Source: Pseudomonadota bacterium
GTDB lineage: Bacteria; Bdellovibrionota_B; Oligoflexia; Oligoflexales; CAIYRB01
Direction: 5' to 3'
NCBI GenBank assembly: GCA_026390435.1
Contig: JAPLFY010000104.1
Coordinates: 1-46,001, forward strand
DNA length: 46,001 nucleotides
Below are positions 9,758 to 18,300 of this stretch, piece after piece. The notes beneath the pieces were generated by a model. It was not told where the DNA came from, ran no database searches, and worked only from the letters and a program-made list of their open reading frames with translations. The position numbers were made by a program, and so were the translations under genes. Position 1 is the first letter of the stretch. Each line of letters opens with the position of its first letter.

Positions 9758-11657
9758 GCTGGCGTCGCCTGAAAGCGTCTAGAGTTGGCACTTGCAGAAA
9801 TATCGTCGACACGCGTTTACCACCGCTGACAAATGCAGAGTCCAAATCCCTAACAGCACAGGCAATCTTTTTGTCATTATCCTGCCCGGCTGCAAACCTA
9901 TAAACCTGTTTGCTCATACAGCTTTCGGCCTGAGCGCTGGTGGCCAAAAATCTACCAAGTGCGGCAGTACCTTCGAACATGTTCTTCTCGCCGCCGGGAC
10001 CGAAGACGATACCTCTCGCGTCCACAGGCCGACCAGCGTCACTCTGTTTAAATCGCCCGATAGCGTCCATATCTTCCATACCAAAGCCAATGCCATCGAT
10101 CCGAGTGTGACAGATTGCGCAAGATGGGTTTGTCGAATGACTAGCAAAACGCTCGCGCACAGAGGCATTTGGATCACGCGGCGGCGGCGTAATTTTAAGC
10201 GAGGGCGGCGGTGGCGGAACCACTTGGCAAAGAAGACGTTCGAGAACAAAAACTCCGCGTTTAATTGGCTCGGAGTTATCATTTCCTGCATAAGTCGCTA
10301 GGATACTAGCGTGACCTAGTAGGCCGCGACGCTCTGGCGAGCGGTAACGGATAAAACCACCCGTAGGCACGCCATCGTAAAGGGAGCTAAGCGCACCGTC
10401 ACCGATGGTGTATTCGGACTGAAAAAGATCGGCAAATGAGCCATTTTTATCAGTCACTACGTCGGTAAAAAAATCATTGGTCTCATCGTACGCTTTACGG
10501 CGCAGTGAGCTATCGAAGGCTGGGAAGAGAACGGCATCTTTATTAACGCCGAGCACACTCTCGGTACCGAGCCAAGACGATGTGAAATAACCGAGGTTTT
10601 CCTTCGCTTTTGCATCTTTCCAAAGTCGCTTAGCTTCGGCAGCAATAGTCGCTTTATCCGTAAGTTTGCCGGCATCTGCCAGTGCCATCAACTGATCATC
10701 CGGTGGCATCCCCCAGAACATATAGGACAGGGCCTGAGCCATCTCCCAAGAGCTCAGCTCGTAATAAGAGCCCTTTAGCGCACCAAGTTCAAAACGATAA
10801 AGAAAACGCGGCGCCATCAGTAAACCCTGAATAACACGCTCTAATCCATCATCAAAATTGGCTCCGCTTTGAAACAGGGTCAACAGCTTCGCCGACTCTT
10901 CTTGATTAAGAGGCCCGCGCCATGCTTTTTTGCCGAAACTACGGATGAACTCCCCGGCACAGCTGGCATCGCGCTGCGCGCACGCCACATAGCTGGATAG
11001 TTTTTTGATCATAGTGCTGGAGACAATTTTAGCAGCCCTGTAATGGGCTTCGGCATGAGCGTCCGTTACTAAGCCATTGGCCTCTTGATTATCAAAACCG
11101 TGACTGCGTAGCTCCTTCGGGAAGTCACTCACGACGTCGGTCGTGATGCCTGTAAGGCTGGTGATCGTCCGTTGATATTCGCGCGCAGTTAAAAGGCGAA
11201 GGATGCGTGGACCATATAAAGGACTGTTTTGATCGCAGGACAAATCAAGGGGGGGGAAACGCCCACCGCCTGCGTCACAAACATAAATAGTCACTGGATT
11301 TGGGCCTGGTTTCAGATCAAAGGTGTGATCCTCTCCGCAGCCTGTGCTACTCAGCACCAGTTGATCGTTTTTAAAGTATTCTAGCTGAAAACTGGTCCGT
11401 TGCGGCTGCACCTGCACTTCGATAACGCCTTGACCGCGCGTTATTTGGAACAGGCTACCGACATCTTTAGACTCACCCGCCGGCCAAGCTCGGAGCTCCA
11501 TCCGGTCGTATTCTTCTGTGCCGATCTCCTTTACGCTCACTGTTGCAAGCTTCGACCCTGCGCCTCGACCCCCTTTGCGTTTAGCGGTCTGACATGACGC
11601 GGCACCGACGGAGCCGATCAGCAAAAGCCAGGTTATTGTCGAAGTAGCGCTCATCAT
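9753..11657 (-). CDS. DUF1592-group (planctomycete-type) monohaem c-type cytochrome lipoprotein
   Basis: This 634-residue protein has a signal sequence ending in GAASC, a plausible lipobox (Cys about 22). Residues of about 37-135 form a domain also found in the cytochrome encoded upstream. Then come the usual modules in order: DUF1587-like (LTAREYQRTI, about 165), DUF1595-like (KAWRGPLNQEE, about 250), DUF1592 (LLMAPRFLYRFE, about 285), DUF1588 (GLLGHASIL to RLLCQVVPPPPP, about 450-500) with a CAICH haem-binding motif (about 527), and a DUF1585-like C-terminus. It probably works with the cytochrome and DUF1552 partners in a periplasmic redox process; the substrate is unknown. It starts 3 bases after the upstream stop. 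Confidence 0.84.
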   Translation of the reverse strand: MMSATSTITWLLLIGSVGAASCQTAKRKGGRGAGSKLATVSVKEIGTEEYDRMELRAWPAGESKDVGSLFQITRGQGVIEVQVQPQRTSFQLEYFKNDQLVLSSTGCGEDHTFDLKPGPNPVTIYVCDAGGGRFPPLDLSCDQNSPLYGPRILRLLTAREYQRTITSLTGITTDVVSDFPKELRSHGFDNQEANGLVTDAHAEAHYRAAKIVSSTMIKKLSSYVACAQRDASCAGEFIRSFGKKAWRGPLNQEESAKLLTLFQSGANFDDGLERVIQGLLMAPRFLYRFELGALKGSYYELSSWEMAQALSYMFWGMPPDDQLMALADAGKLTDKATIAAEAKRLWKDAKAKENLGYFTSSWLGTESVLGVNKDAVLFPAFDSSLRRKAYDETNDFFTDVVTDKNGSFADLFQSEYTIGDGALSSLYDGVPTGGFIRYRSPERRGLLGHASILATYAGNDNSEPIKRGVFVLERLLCQVVPPPPPSLKITPPPRDPNASVRERFASHSTNPSCAICHTRIDGIGFGMEDMDAIGRFKQSDAGRPVDARGIVFGPGGEKNMFEGTAALGRFLATSAQAESCMSKQVYRFAAGQDNDKKIACAVRDLDSAFVSGGKRVSTIFLQVPTLDAFRRRQP

Positions 11658-11660
11658 TTA

Positions 11661-12371
11661 TTACCGAAATTTAGTTAAAGCGTAAGCGGCGATATCAGTC
11701 GCACATTTTTGATCACAGGAACCTGGATTAGCCAGCGGCATCGTTTCAACAGTAACTTTAACGAAGGCATCCGTGGAAGAGCACGAACTACAGGTTTTAC
11801 CGAGCGCACTGCCTGATGGTGTGCCTTGACCAGCATCACCGTGACAGGCTGCGCACTGGACTTTGTACAAACTTAAGCCACGTTCGGCCGATGGAGCGGA
11901 TGCCGTTACGGCCGCTGCTGATGGGGACTGAGCTGCTGCTGACGTCTTCTTAATCGGGGTAATCTCAACCGAAGCATCGTCGATTGGCTTCCCTTCCTTC
12001 GTACAAACCAAAACTTTTAACTGATTGACGCCGGATTTTACCGTCTGCTTTTGATTACTCAGATCCCCTTCACTACAGAAACTCGTACTGAGCGTCTGCC
12101 GATCACCTTTGAAGTAGGCCAAAGCGAAGACGTAGGTATCTGGCTTCAGCGTGATAGCGATCATCGCCGGCCCCTTGGGCACTTCCTGACTGACGACGGG
12201 CTTTTCCACGTCAGGTTTAGTTACTGACAGTTTAATCCGGTCATAGTCTTCACCCTCAAGAGCAGCGATCGTAATTGTTGCGAGCTTATTGCCTGAACGA
12301 TTTGTTGCTAAACATCCCAGCAGGGTGCCGCTCATCATCAACAGACCAGTCGTCATCAAAACGCTTTTCAT
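11661..12371 (-). CDS. Lipoprotein with a conserved N-terminal domain and a C-terminal class I cytochrome c domain
   Basis: This 236-residue lipoprotein has a lipobox LLGC (Cys20). Residues of about 29-127 form a beta-rich domain with paired Cys, followed by a low-complexity Ala/Ser linker (about 140-165). The C-terminal cytochrome c domain has CAACH (about 176) and a probable axial Met in ETMPLANP. A CSSC and two more Cys near the end could form disulfides. It is probably an outer-membrane- or inner-membrane-anchored electron carrier for the DUF1592 and DUF1552 products encoded directly downstream. The N-terminal domain is also present in the DUF1592-group protein, which supports a shared complex. 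GAGGG precedes the ATG. Confidence 0.83.
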   Translation of the reverse strand: MKSVLMTTGLLMMSGTLLGCLATNRSGNKLATITIAALEGEDYDRIKLSVTKPDVEKPVVSQEVPKGPAMIAITLKPDTYVFALAYFKGDRQTLSTSFCSEGDLSNQKQTVKSGVNQLKVLVCTKEGKPIDDASVEITPIKKTSAAAQSPSAAAVTASAPSAERGLSLYKVQCAACHGDAGQGTPSGSALGKTCSSCSSTDAFVKVTVETMPLANPGSCDQKCATDIAAYALTKFR

Positions 12372-12631
12372 ATCCAGCCCTCTGTATTGCCACGACTAGT
12401 GGCGGTCTTTGATTAGGTAGAGGCAGAAATCGTGCCAACTTTTTTCCCGCCATGTGCCCGGGGTAGAGGATCAAGACGACTTAGTAAACAACTGATATGA
12501 ATGTGGTTTTTATTTCAGGATCGTAGATATCCCAAAACTTCACGGACCTTAATTCGGCTAAGGGATGTGCATGTCTAGTTAGTTTACAATGTTCGCCCAC
12601 GGATTGAAGTCCACTAGCTCAGTCTACCGAC

Positions 12632-14131
12632 TCAGTCCACGGCCCCGAGCCTAAGTCCGCGCGGGATGAACCACTTCTCGAACCACCCGAACACATATTG
12701 TATCCCAATTGCCATCGCCGCGGCGGGAATTGCTCCAGTTAGGATAATTGCCATATCGTCGTGACGCACGCCCTCAAGAATTGGCTCGCCGTATCCACCT
12801 GCCCCAATGATCGCACCGATCGTAGCGGTACCGACGTTCAAAATCGCAGCAATCTTTACACCTGCGATAATCATAGGCGATGCCAATGGCAGTTCGACGA
12901 CCCAAAGCCGGCGCCAAGACGACAGTCCCAAAGCCTCGGCGGATTCACGCAAGGACGGCGCGATACCTGTCAGGCCCTCATAGGTATTTTTCATGATAGG
13001 CAGGGTGCCATAGATAAACAGCGCCGCTAGCGCTGGTGGGTACCCAACACCGAGCACCGGAATTAAACACACCAATAGAGCTAAAGAAGGAATAGTTTGG
13101 GCGACACCAACCACGCCGAGCAATAGATTGCCGACGCGCCGATAACGCGCAGCTACGACCCCTAGAGGGATAGCTACCAGAATATTGAGAAAAAGCGGAA
13201 AGAAGACGAGAAGTAGATGCCTTCTTGTGTCTTCACCAACCGTATCCAAAGCCTCTTGCAGGCGGCTATGTTGCTCACCGTTAGGGGTGACTAGTCCAAG
13301 CGACGCCAGGAAATCCTGCGCAACATCACCCTCGCTCTTTTTCTGGATCTTAACAGCAGCGTTCATCGCCACCATCTTTGCCTCGGTGACGTTGCCTTCC
13401 AACTGACTAAGCGCCTTGGGCAGTGCCGGGAACTTCTTGGCACTATCGAGACGGTAGAGATAAACAGCTTCATACGTGGGAAAGACCTTGAGATCGTCCT
13501 CGAGCCGCAGGATATCGTAGGCCTGAATCTCGGCATCGGTGCTGTATAGATTCGTTGCATCGATTGCTCCGGAAGCCAATGCCCGGTAAGTAATCTGATG
13601 CTCCATGACGGATATCTTTTCTTGCGGCAGATGATAGCGATCGCGAATTAAAGGCCATCCATCCATCCGATCGACAAAATCATTGCCAAAGCCAAATTTG
13701 AGGTGAGGATGGTCAGCTAGGTCTGAAATGCGGCGGATGCCGAGGTCGGTAGCCCGAGCTGCAAGCATGCCAATGATGTAGGTGTTACTAAATCCAAGCG
13801 ACTTAGAGACCCCTACACCGTACGGAGCAAGAGCTGCGGCAAGGTCAAAATTGCCCTCATAATTAGAAACGCCGAGGGTATCTCTTATGATGGTACCGGT
13901 GTAATCGCCGTAGGCGTCAATCTCTCCCGCTAGGAGCGCCTTCCACAGAATGGGACTATCACCAAGACTTTGGGAATGATTAGCCGGGGCTCCGTTGGCA
14001 CGGACTAACTCGGTCAACACGTCACCAAGAATCACAGCCTCGGTAAATGTCTTACTCGCTACGACTATTCTTTTTCTATGACCGTGTGCTGATGCCGTTG
14101 CGGCGCACACGCAGAAAAATAAAAAGAGCAT
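12632..14131 (-). CDS. Osmoprotectant-type ABC transporter: fused substrate-binding protein and permease
   Basis: This protein has about 499 residues if it starts at the ATG at 14131, which gives a clean signal peptide (LFLFFCVCAATASAHG). The frame stays open to 14275, so a longer start is possible. The first ~280 residues are an OpuAC/ProX-type binding domain (KTFTEAVILGDVL, AGEIDAYGDYTGT). The last ~200 are a BPD-type permease with several helices and the EAA-like loop AEALGLSSWRRLWVVELPLA. It probably imports glycine betaine, choline, carnitine or a similar solute, or ergothioneine as in EgtU-type fusions. No OpuCA/ProV-type ATPase lies beside it; the nearest ATPase is of the amino-acid type. 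Confidence 0.84.
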   Translation of the reverse strand: MLFLFFCVCAATASAHGHRKRIVVASKTFTEAVILGDVLTELVRANGAPANHSQSLGDSPILWKALLAGEIDAYGDYTGTIIRDTLGVSNYEGNFDLAAALAPYGVGVSKSLGFSNTYIIGMLAARATDLGIRRISDLADHPHLKFGFGNDFVDRMDGWPLIRDRYHLPQEKISVMEHQITYRALASGAIDATNLYSTDAEIQAYDILRLEDDLKVFPTYEAVYLYRLDSAKKFPALPKALSQLEGNVTEAKMVAMNAAVKIQKKSEGDVAQDFLASLGLVTPNGEQHSRLQEALDTVGEDTRRHLLLVFFPLFLNILVAIPLGVVAARYRRVGNLLLGVVGVAQTIPSLALLVCLIPVLGVGYPPALAALFIYGTLPIMKNTYEGLTGIAPSLRESAEALGLSSWRRLWVVELPLASPMIIAGVKIAAILNVGTATIGAIIGAGGYGEPILEGVRHDDMAIILTGAIPAAAMAIGIQYVFGWFEKWFIPRGLRLGAVD

Positions 14132-14453
14132 CAATGAAAACCTGCGGAGCAACTGCAAAATAACAGGCTCGCTCGCATCCACTGACGATGCCAAACGACG
14201 AAGTGACTTTCCCCTACCCTGTCGTATCCACACGCTCAAACACCACCGCCTTCGTTTATAGTAGGCACAGTCCACCCATCAACCCAACATCTACATTGCT
14301 TACTTCCCACACTACTAAAGTAGCGTCAAGGCAGCATAACCATTGTTGAAAGTCTAGGTCTCTGACACCAGCCAGACGCGCTTGGCTGCACAGAGCGCGT
14401 ATGTTGTGCTGATTACTAAGGTAAAAATCCTGCGGCCGCATCGCAGCTGGGCC
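14132..14453. other. Upstream region of the osmoprotectant transporter fusion
   Basis: This stretch lies between the preferred start of the fusion gene and the stop of the amino-acid transporter ATPase gene. Both genes are on the minus strand, so it should contain the fusion gene's promoter. The first 144 bases are frame-open with the fusion gene but encode a basic, Cys/Trp-rich sequence unlike a natural N-terminus. I see no clear operator, terminator or riboswitch. Confidence 0.4.
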
Positions 14454-15188
14454 TCAGTGACTCAAGATCTTAGCCAAAAAATCCTGCGCCCGCGGTGAGC
14501 GGGACTGCTCGGCTCCAAAAAAATCATCCTTAGTGCAGTCCTCGACGATGGAGCCCTGATCCATAAATATTACGCGGTTACTGACACGACGCGCAAAGCC
14601 CATCTCGTGCGTCACGCACAGCATAGTCATACCGTCAGCCGCCAATGTCGTCATCACATCCAACACCTCACCCACCATCTCGGGATCGAGAGCTGACGTT
14701 GGTTCGTCAAAAAGCATGACCACGGGATCCATGCAAAGTGCGCGGGCAATCGCTACCCGTTGCTGTTGTCCACCGGAAAGTTGTGCCGGATATTTATCCT
14801 TTTGAGCTGAGAGACCAACACGATCGAGATAACCAAGACCTTTACGCAGCGCATCGTCTTTCGAGCGATGCAGGACCTTGATTTGTGCGAGAGTTAAATT
14901 TTCTGTCACTGACAAATGTGGGAATAACTCGAAGTTCTGAAAGACCATTCCGACCCGCGCGCGCAGTCGTGGCAAATCCGTCTTTGGATCATGGACCGCC
15001 GTTCCCTCGACCCAGATTCCCCCCTCCTGAAAGGGTTCTAGGGCATTGACCGTCTTGATAAGCGTTGATTTGCCGGACCCAGAGGGACCGCACACTACGA
15101 CTACGTCGCCCTTAGCAACGCTAGTTGAGCATTGGCGTAAGACCTGAAAAGAACCATACCACTTGGACACATTCTGGATCTTAATCAT
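14454..15188 (-). CDS. gltL: Glutamate/aspartate-type amino-acid ABC transporter ATP-binding protein
   Basis: This 244-residue ATPase has Walker [10 protein letters not shown] (about 34-42), Q-loop [11 protein letters not shown], the signature [15 protein letters not shown] (about 137), Walker [15 protein letters not shown] (about 157) and the H-switch VTHEM. These are the polar-amino-acid (GlnQ/GltL/HisP) form. It overlaps the upstream permease gene by 8 bases and is the last gene of a set that follows the enterobacterial gltIJKL order. Glutamate/aspartate specificity is inferred from the binding domain two genes upstream. The symbol should be read as GltL-like. Confidence 0.85.
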   Translation of the reverse strand: MIKIQNVSKWYGSFQVLRQCSTSVAKGDVVVVCGPSGSGKSTLIKTVNALEPFQEGGIWVEGTAVHDPKTDLPRLRARVGMVFQNFELFPHLSVTENLTLAQIKVLHRSKDDALRKGLGYLDRVGLSAQKDKYPAQLSGGQQQRVAIARALCMDPVVMLFDEPTSALDPEMVGEVLDVMTTLAADGMTMLCVTHEMGFARRVSNRVIFMDQGSIVEDCTKDDFFGAEQSRSPRAQDFLAKILSH

Positions 15189-15858
15189 GGGCGAGGCCCT
15201 TTACGCTAAGTCGTAACTTGACGAACAGAATACAGCGGGCAAGCAAAAAACAAATCACAAAATAGACTGCCGCAGCTAACAAATAGGCCTCTACCGGGCG
15301 ACCAAAATTCTTCCCTAAGGTCTCGAAGCCTTTAAGCAAATCATAGGCACCGATTGCATAGACGAGTGACGTGTCCTGAAAAAGGATAATCACCTGCGTT
15401 AAAAGCACTGGAATCATGTGACGCAGTGCCTGCGGCAAGACGATAAGACGCATAGTCTGCCACGGACTCATACCTAGGGCCAATCCAGCCATGGACTGAC
15501 CGGGCGGTAGCGCTTGAATCCCTGAGCGAATGATCTCGGCAAAGAAGGCCGCTTCGAAGGCAGTGAACGTTATGTAAGCGGATGGTTCGGCGCCGATGGG
15601 CCGCCCGAGCATCAACGGCACTAAAAGATAAAACCACAAAATCAGCATGACTAACGGTATGGCACGCATCAAGTTGATGTATAAAATGGCAGGACGCGAG
15701 AGCCAGGCATGTTTACTCAACTTGGCCAACGCTAAAAGTGTCCCAATCACGATACCGAATACGGTCGTGCTTCCCGTTAGCTTCAAGCTAAATATAAAAC
15801 CCTTAAGCAGGTAGTCAGACACTATGGCCCAGTTGTAAAAACTTAAATCGAGATTCAT
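15181..15858 (-). CDS. gltK: Glutamate/aspartate-type amino-acid ABC transporter permease (second subunit)
   Basis: This 225-residue inner-membrane permease of the HisM/GltK family starts at the ATG at 15858, which overlaps the stop of the preceding fusion gene as ATGA; an open extension to 15924 is not needed. It has an N-terminal helix after [15 protein letters not shown], the [10 protein letters not shown] motif (about 65-75) and the EAA coupling loop [23 protein letters not shown] (about 140). It would form the membrane channel with the permease half of the upstream fusion protein. The ATPase gene follows with an 8-base overlap. Confidence 0.85.
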   Translation of the reverse strand: MNLDLSFYNWAIVSDYLLKGFIFSLKLTGSTTVFGIVIGTLLALAKLSKHAWLSRPAILYINLMRAIPLVMLILWFYLLVPLMLGRPIGAEPSAYITFTAFEAAFFAEIIRSGIQALPPGQSMAGLALGMSPWQTMRLIVLPQALRHMIPVLLTQVIILFQDTSLVYAIGAYDLLKGFETLGKNFGRPVEAYLLAAAVYFVICFLLARCILFVKLRLSVKGLAHD

Positions 15859-17570
15859 ACAGCTCCCTGCGTCGCTGACTTGCCAGACGAGGGTCCTGGT
15901 ATCTGCGTATGGCGCTCGATCCAACCTAGCGCTCTATTAATAGACAGCGCAGTCAGAGCATATACGCAGGTGACGGCAGCATAGATTTCGACACCACGCG
16001 AGGTTTCTTCCTGAGCTTGCATAGCGAACATGGTTAGCTCTGGCACCGAGACAACGAAGGCTATGGCTGAGTTTTTGACTATGTTCATCGACTCGGAAGT
16101 TAATGGAGGGATGATGATCCGCAGTGCCACGGGCATGATGACATAACGGTAGCTCTGGAACGTCGAGAGCCCCAGCGCTTGAGCCGCCTGAATCTGCCCA
16201 CGCGGTAGCGCTAAAATACCGGCACGCATTTGTTCCGCAAGCCGTGCTGCTGTAAACAGACCGAGTGCCACAGCCACGACTACATAAGAAGGAAGTGCTT
16301 TTAAAAAAGGAAGGAATGAGGGCAGCACGTAGTACCAGATAAATACCTGAACCAAGATGGGAATATTACGGAACAGCTCCACCCCTGCCGCCAACAATCG
16401 ATTGGTCACGGGGATCCCTGGAACAGTCCGCAGCGCCCCGACTGTGAGGCCCAGAGCTAGAGCAATAACCAGCGCCAGACTGGATACTGCGAGCGTCCAC
16501 TTCCATGCATTGAGCAGCCAGGTGAGGTAGGTTGGATCGTTAGATCGCGCTTGGTCGAAAGCAAAGCAATGATCAACACGCTTGCCTGTTAACGTACTTT
16601 TGCAGAAGACTTGCCAATCTAGGCCAGCACCGTGTTCCGCAGATTCTGCAGCGGGCTTGACTGCTCGGTAATCCTCTGCGGGTTTATCATTAGGATTCGC
16701 CCAGGCTGCTTTTGTATTCTCAGAGAGTGGCAGTCCGATCACCCGTCCACTCGGGGGGATTGGCTGCAAGAACCATTTATCCCATAATGTCGGCATCCTT
16801 CCAGCGGCGACCAAACCAGCAATCGCAGAATTAACCGCAGACTTAAAGGCTGGGTCGTCTCTACGCATCATGATGCCTATCGGCTCGATGCTCAGAGGCT
16901 CACCCACAATCCGGAAGTCGCTAGGGTTTTTCGAATTTGCAATATTACCGGATAGAATTGAAGCATCCATGACGAAGGCATCCGCCCGCCCAGATTCTAG
17001 TAGCAAGAAGCTGTCGGCGTGATCCTTGCCAAATACAGCTTCAAACTGCAGACCGTGTCCCCGCCCCGCTTGCCGCAGCAGTTGCACCGCAGTCGTGCCG
17101 GTGGTTGAGACCACTTTTTTCCCGTTTAGGTCGGAAATGGACTGGATGCCTGAATTAGCTTTGACCGCGATGCGCACTTCTTCCACAAAGAGGGTGTTAG
17201 CAAACGCAACGTCACGCTGCCGCGCCGCAGAGTTGGTCGTCGAGCCGCAATCCAGATCGGCCGTCCCATTTTGGATAAGAGGGATCCGATTCTGCGAGGT
17301 AAGCGGCACGTACCTGATCTTTAGGGATTTAAGGGCGAGTTGTTTTTGAATATCGACAGCTATCAGGCGGCAAATTTCCACATGGTAGCCATCGTAGTTG
17401 CCGTTGCCGGTGGTAAAAGACAAGGCTCCGGACGAGTCACGCACGCCGAGTGAGATCGTGTGGGTGGATTTAATCTTGTCCAGGGTGTGGGGCTGCTCTG
17501 CGGCCTGTACACGAGAGGCACAGAGCGACAGGTACAACTGCAACCATAACGACAGGAAGTGGCCCAGCAT
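15855..17570 (-). CDS. Fused glutamate/aspartate-binding protein and permease (GltI-GltJ fusion)
   Basis: This 571-residue protein starts at the ATG at 17570. The frame is open to 17837, but that would add 89 non-native residues and overlap a divergent gene. A signal peptide (cleavage near VQA-AE) leads into a family 3 periplasmic binding domain with GltI-type motifs: PLTSQNRIPLIQNGTADLDCGSTTN and VSTTGTTA. A linker with two Cys follows (about 310-350), then a permease domain of the GltJ type from about residue 355, with FRNIPILVQVFIWYY and the EAA loop AAQALGLSTFQSYRYVIMP. It forms an importer with the GltK-like permease and the GltL-like ATPase encoded next. Fusion tethers the binder to the channel. 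Confidence 0.85.
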   Translation of the reverse strand: MLGHFLSLWLQLYLSLCASRVQAAEQPHTLDKIKSTHTISLGVRDSSGALSFTTGNGNYDGYHVEICRLIAVDIQKQLALKSLKIRYVPLTSQNRIPLIQNGTADLDCGSTTNSAARQRDVAFANTLFVEEVRIAVKANSGIQSISDLNGKKVVSTTGTTAVQLLRQAGRGHGLQFEAVFGKDHADSFLLLESGRADAFVMDASILSGNIANSKNPSDFRIVGEPLSIEPIGIMMRRDDPAFKSAVNSAIAGLVAAGRMPTLWDKWFLQPIPPSGRVIGLPLSENTKAAWANPNDKPAEDYRAVKPAAESAEHGAGLDWQVFCKSTLTGKRVDHCFAFDQARSNDPTYLTWLLNAWKWTLAVSSLALVIALALGLTVGALRTVPGIPVTNRLLAAGVELFRNIPILVQVFIWYYVLPSFLPFLKALPSYVVVAVALGLFTAARLAEQMRAGILALPRGQIQAAQALGLSTFQSYRYVIMPVALRIIIPPLTSESMNIVKNSAIAFVVSVPELTMFAMQAQEETSRGVEIYAAVTCVYALTALSINRALGWIERHTQIPGPSSGKSATQGAV

Positions 17571-17814
17571 GGCGATCGAACCCCCAGAGAACGCGGGGAC
17601 ATCCCCCCTTAGCGGGCGACTATAAACCATTGTATTAAATAATAAAATAAGGAATCCCGACAGACACCGGGATATTCTGTAGGCCTTTAACACCGCATGT
17701 GTTAGTCGAAGAAAATTGAAGTTTGCCAGCCCATCAGGTATCAAACCCCGCTCAACCTTTGCCCCCATCGAATAGCCAGGTTTGTTCGAAATAATAGCCA
17801 CACACGGAGTCATG

Positions 17815-18297
17815 ATGTCTAAGAAATCAAGCACCAAGTACGCCAGCCTAACCTACGCCCAGGCTATCAAAACTCCAGACAAAGTGTTCGACGAATACGA
17901 TGCACTCGGCGATCAGATGTACGAACTGCTGATCGGCAGTACGGAAGGCCGCGAAGCTTTATCCAAAAGCTTTGCTCCCGAGTCAGAAGTACAAGCAAGC
18001 TTCAAAAAACTCTACGACTCCTACGTCGAAAAAGAGACGACCGCAAGACAGACCAAAACCAAAGCCGATACCGACAAGCTGCAAAAAATTCACGATAAGC
18101 TCGCGGAATTTGACGACCGCGGTGAGTTTGATGATGTCTACTTTGAACACGCCCTACACCACTTCCAGCTCAGTGGCGGCGACAAACAAATTAGCTCTGA
18201 CCTCAAGCGCCTGTACAAACGTATTGCTGTGATCGCTAAGCTTGCTGATTTCTGGGCGGCATTCGTAGTGGAAGCTGAGGACCTGGATAAGGTTTGA
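17815..18297 (+). CDS. Small hydrophilic protein of unknown function
   Basis: This protein of about 160 residues is highly charged (Lys/Asp/Glu-rich), lacks a signal peptide or membrane segment and looks largely alpha-helical. The frame is open from 17782, but GGAG at 17806-17809 sits 5 bases before the ATG at 17815, making that the best start. I recognise no family. It stands alone on the plus strand, divergent from the glutamate transporter and convergent with the phosphatase gene, whose stop lies 3 bases away. It is probably a cytoplasmic protein. Confidence 0.65.
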   Translation: MSKKSSTKYASLTYAQAIKTPDKVFDEYDALGDQMYELLIGSTEGREALSKSFAPESEVQASFKKLYDSYVEKETTARQTKTKADTDKLQKIHDKLAEFDDRGEFDDVYFEHALHHFQLSGGDKQISSDLKRLYKRIAVIAKLADFWAAFVVEAEDLDKV

Positions 18298-18300
18298 GAC

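Noticed and set aside
12286-12474. 62-codon minus-strand frame at the start of the cytochrome lipoprotein gene
   Set aside because: It overlaps the signal peptide and promoter region of the cytochrome gene in another frame and has no motif.
14256-14441. 61-codon minus-strand frame upstream of the osmoprotectant fusion gene
   Set aside because: It has no start signal and no recognisable protein features; it probably lies in the promoter region.
15859-15924. N-terminal extension of the GltK-like permease
   Set aside because: The extension lies inside the upstream fusion gene in another frame; the ATGA overlap gives a natural start at 15858.
17571-17837. 89-residue N-terminal extension of the GltI-GltJ fusion
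   Set aside because: It would overlap a divergent gene with a good ribosome binding site and would bury the signal peptide, so the ATG at 17570 was preferred.
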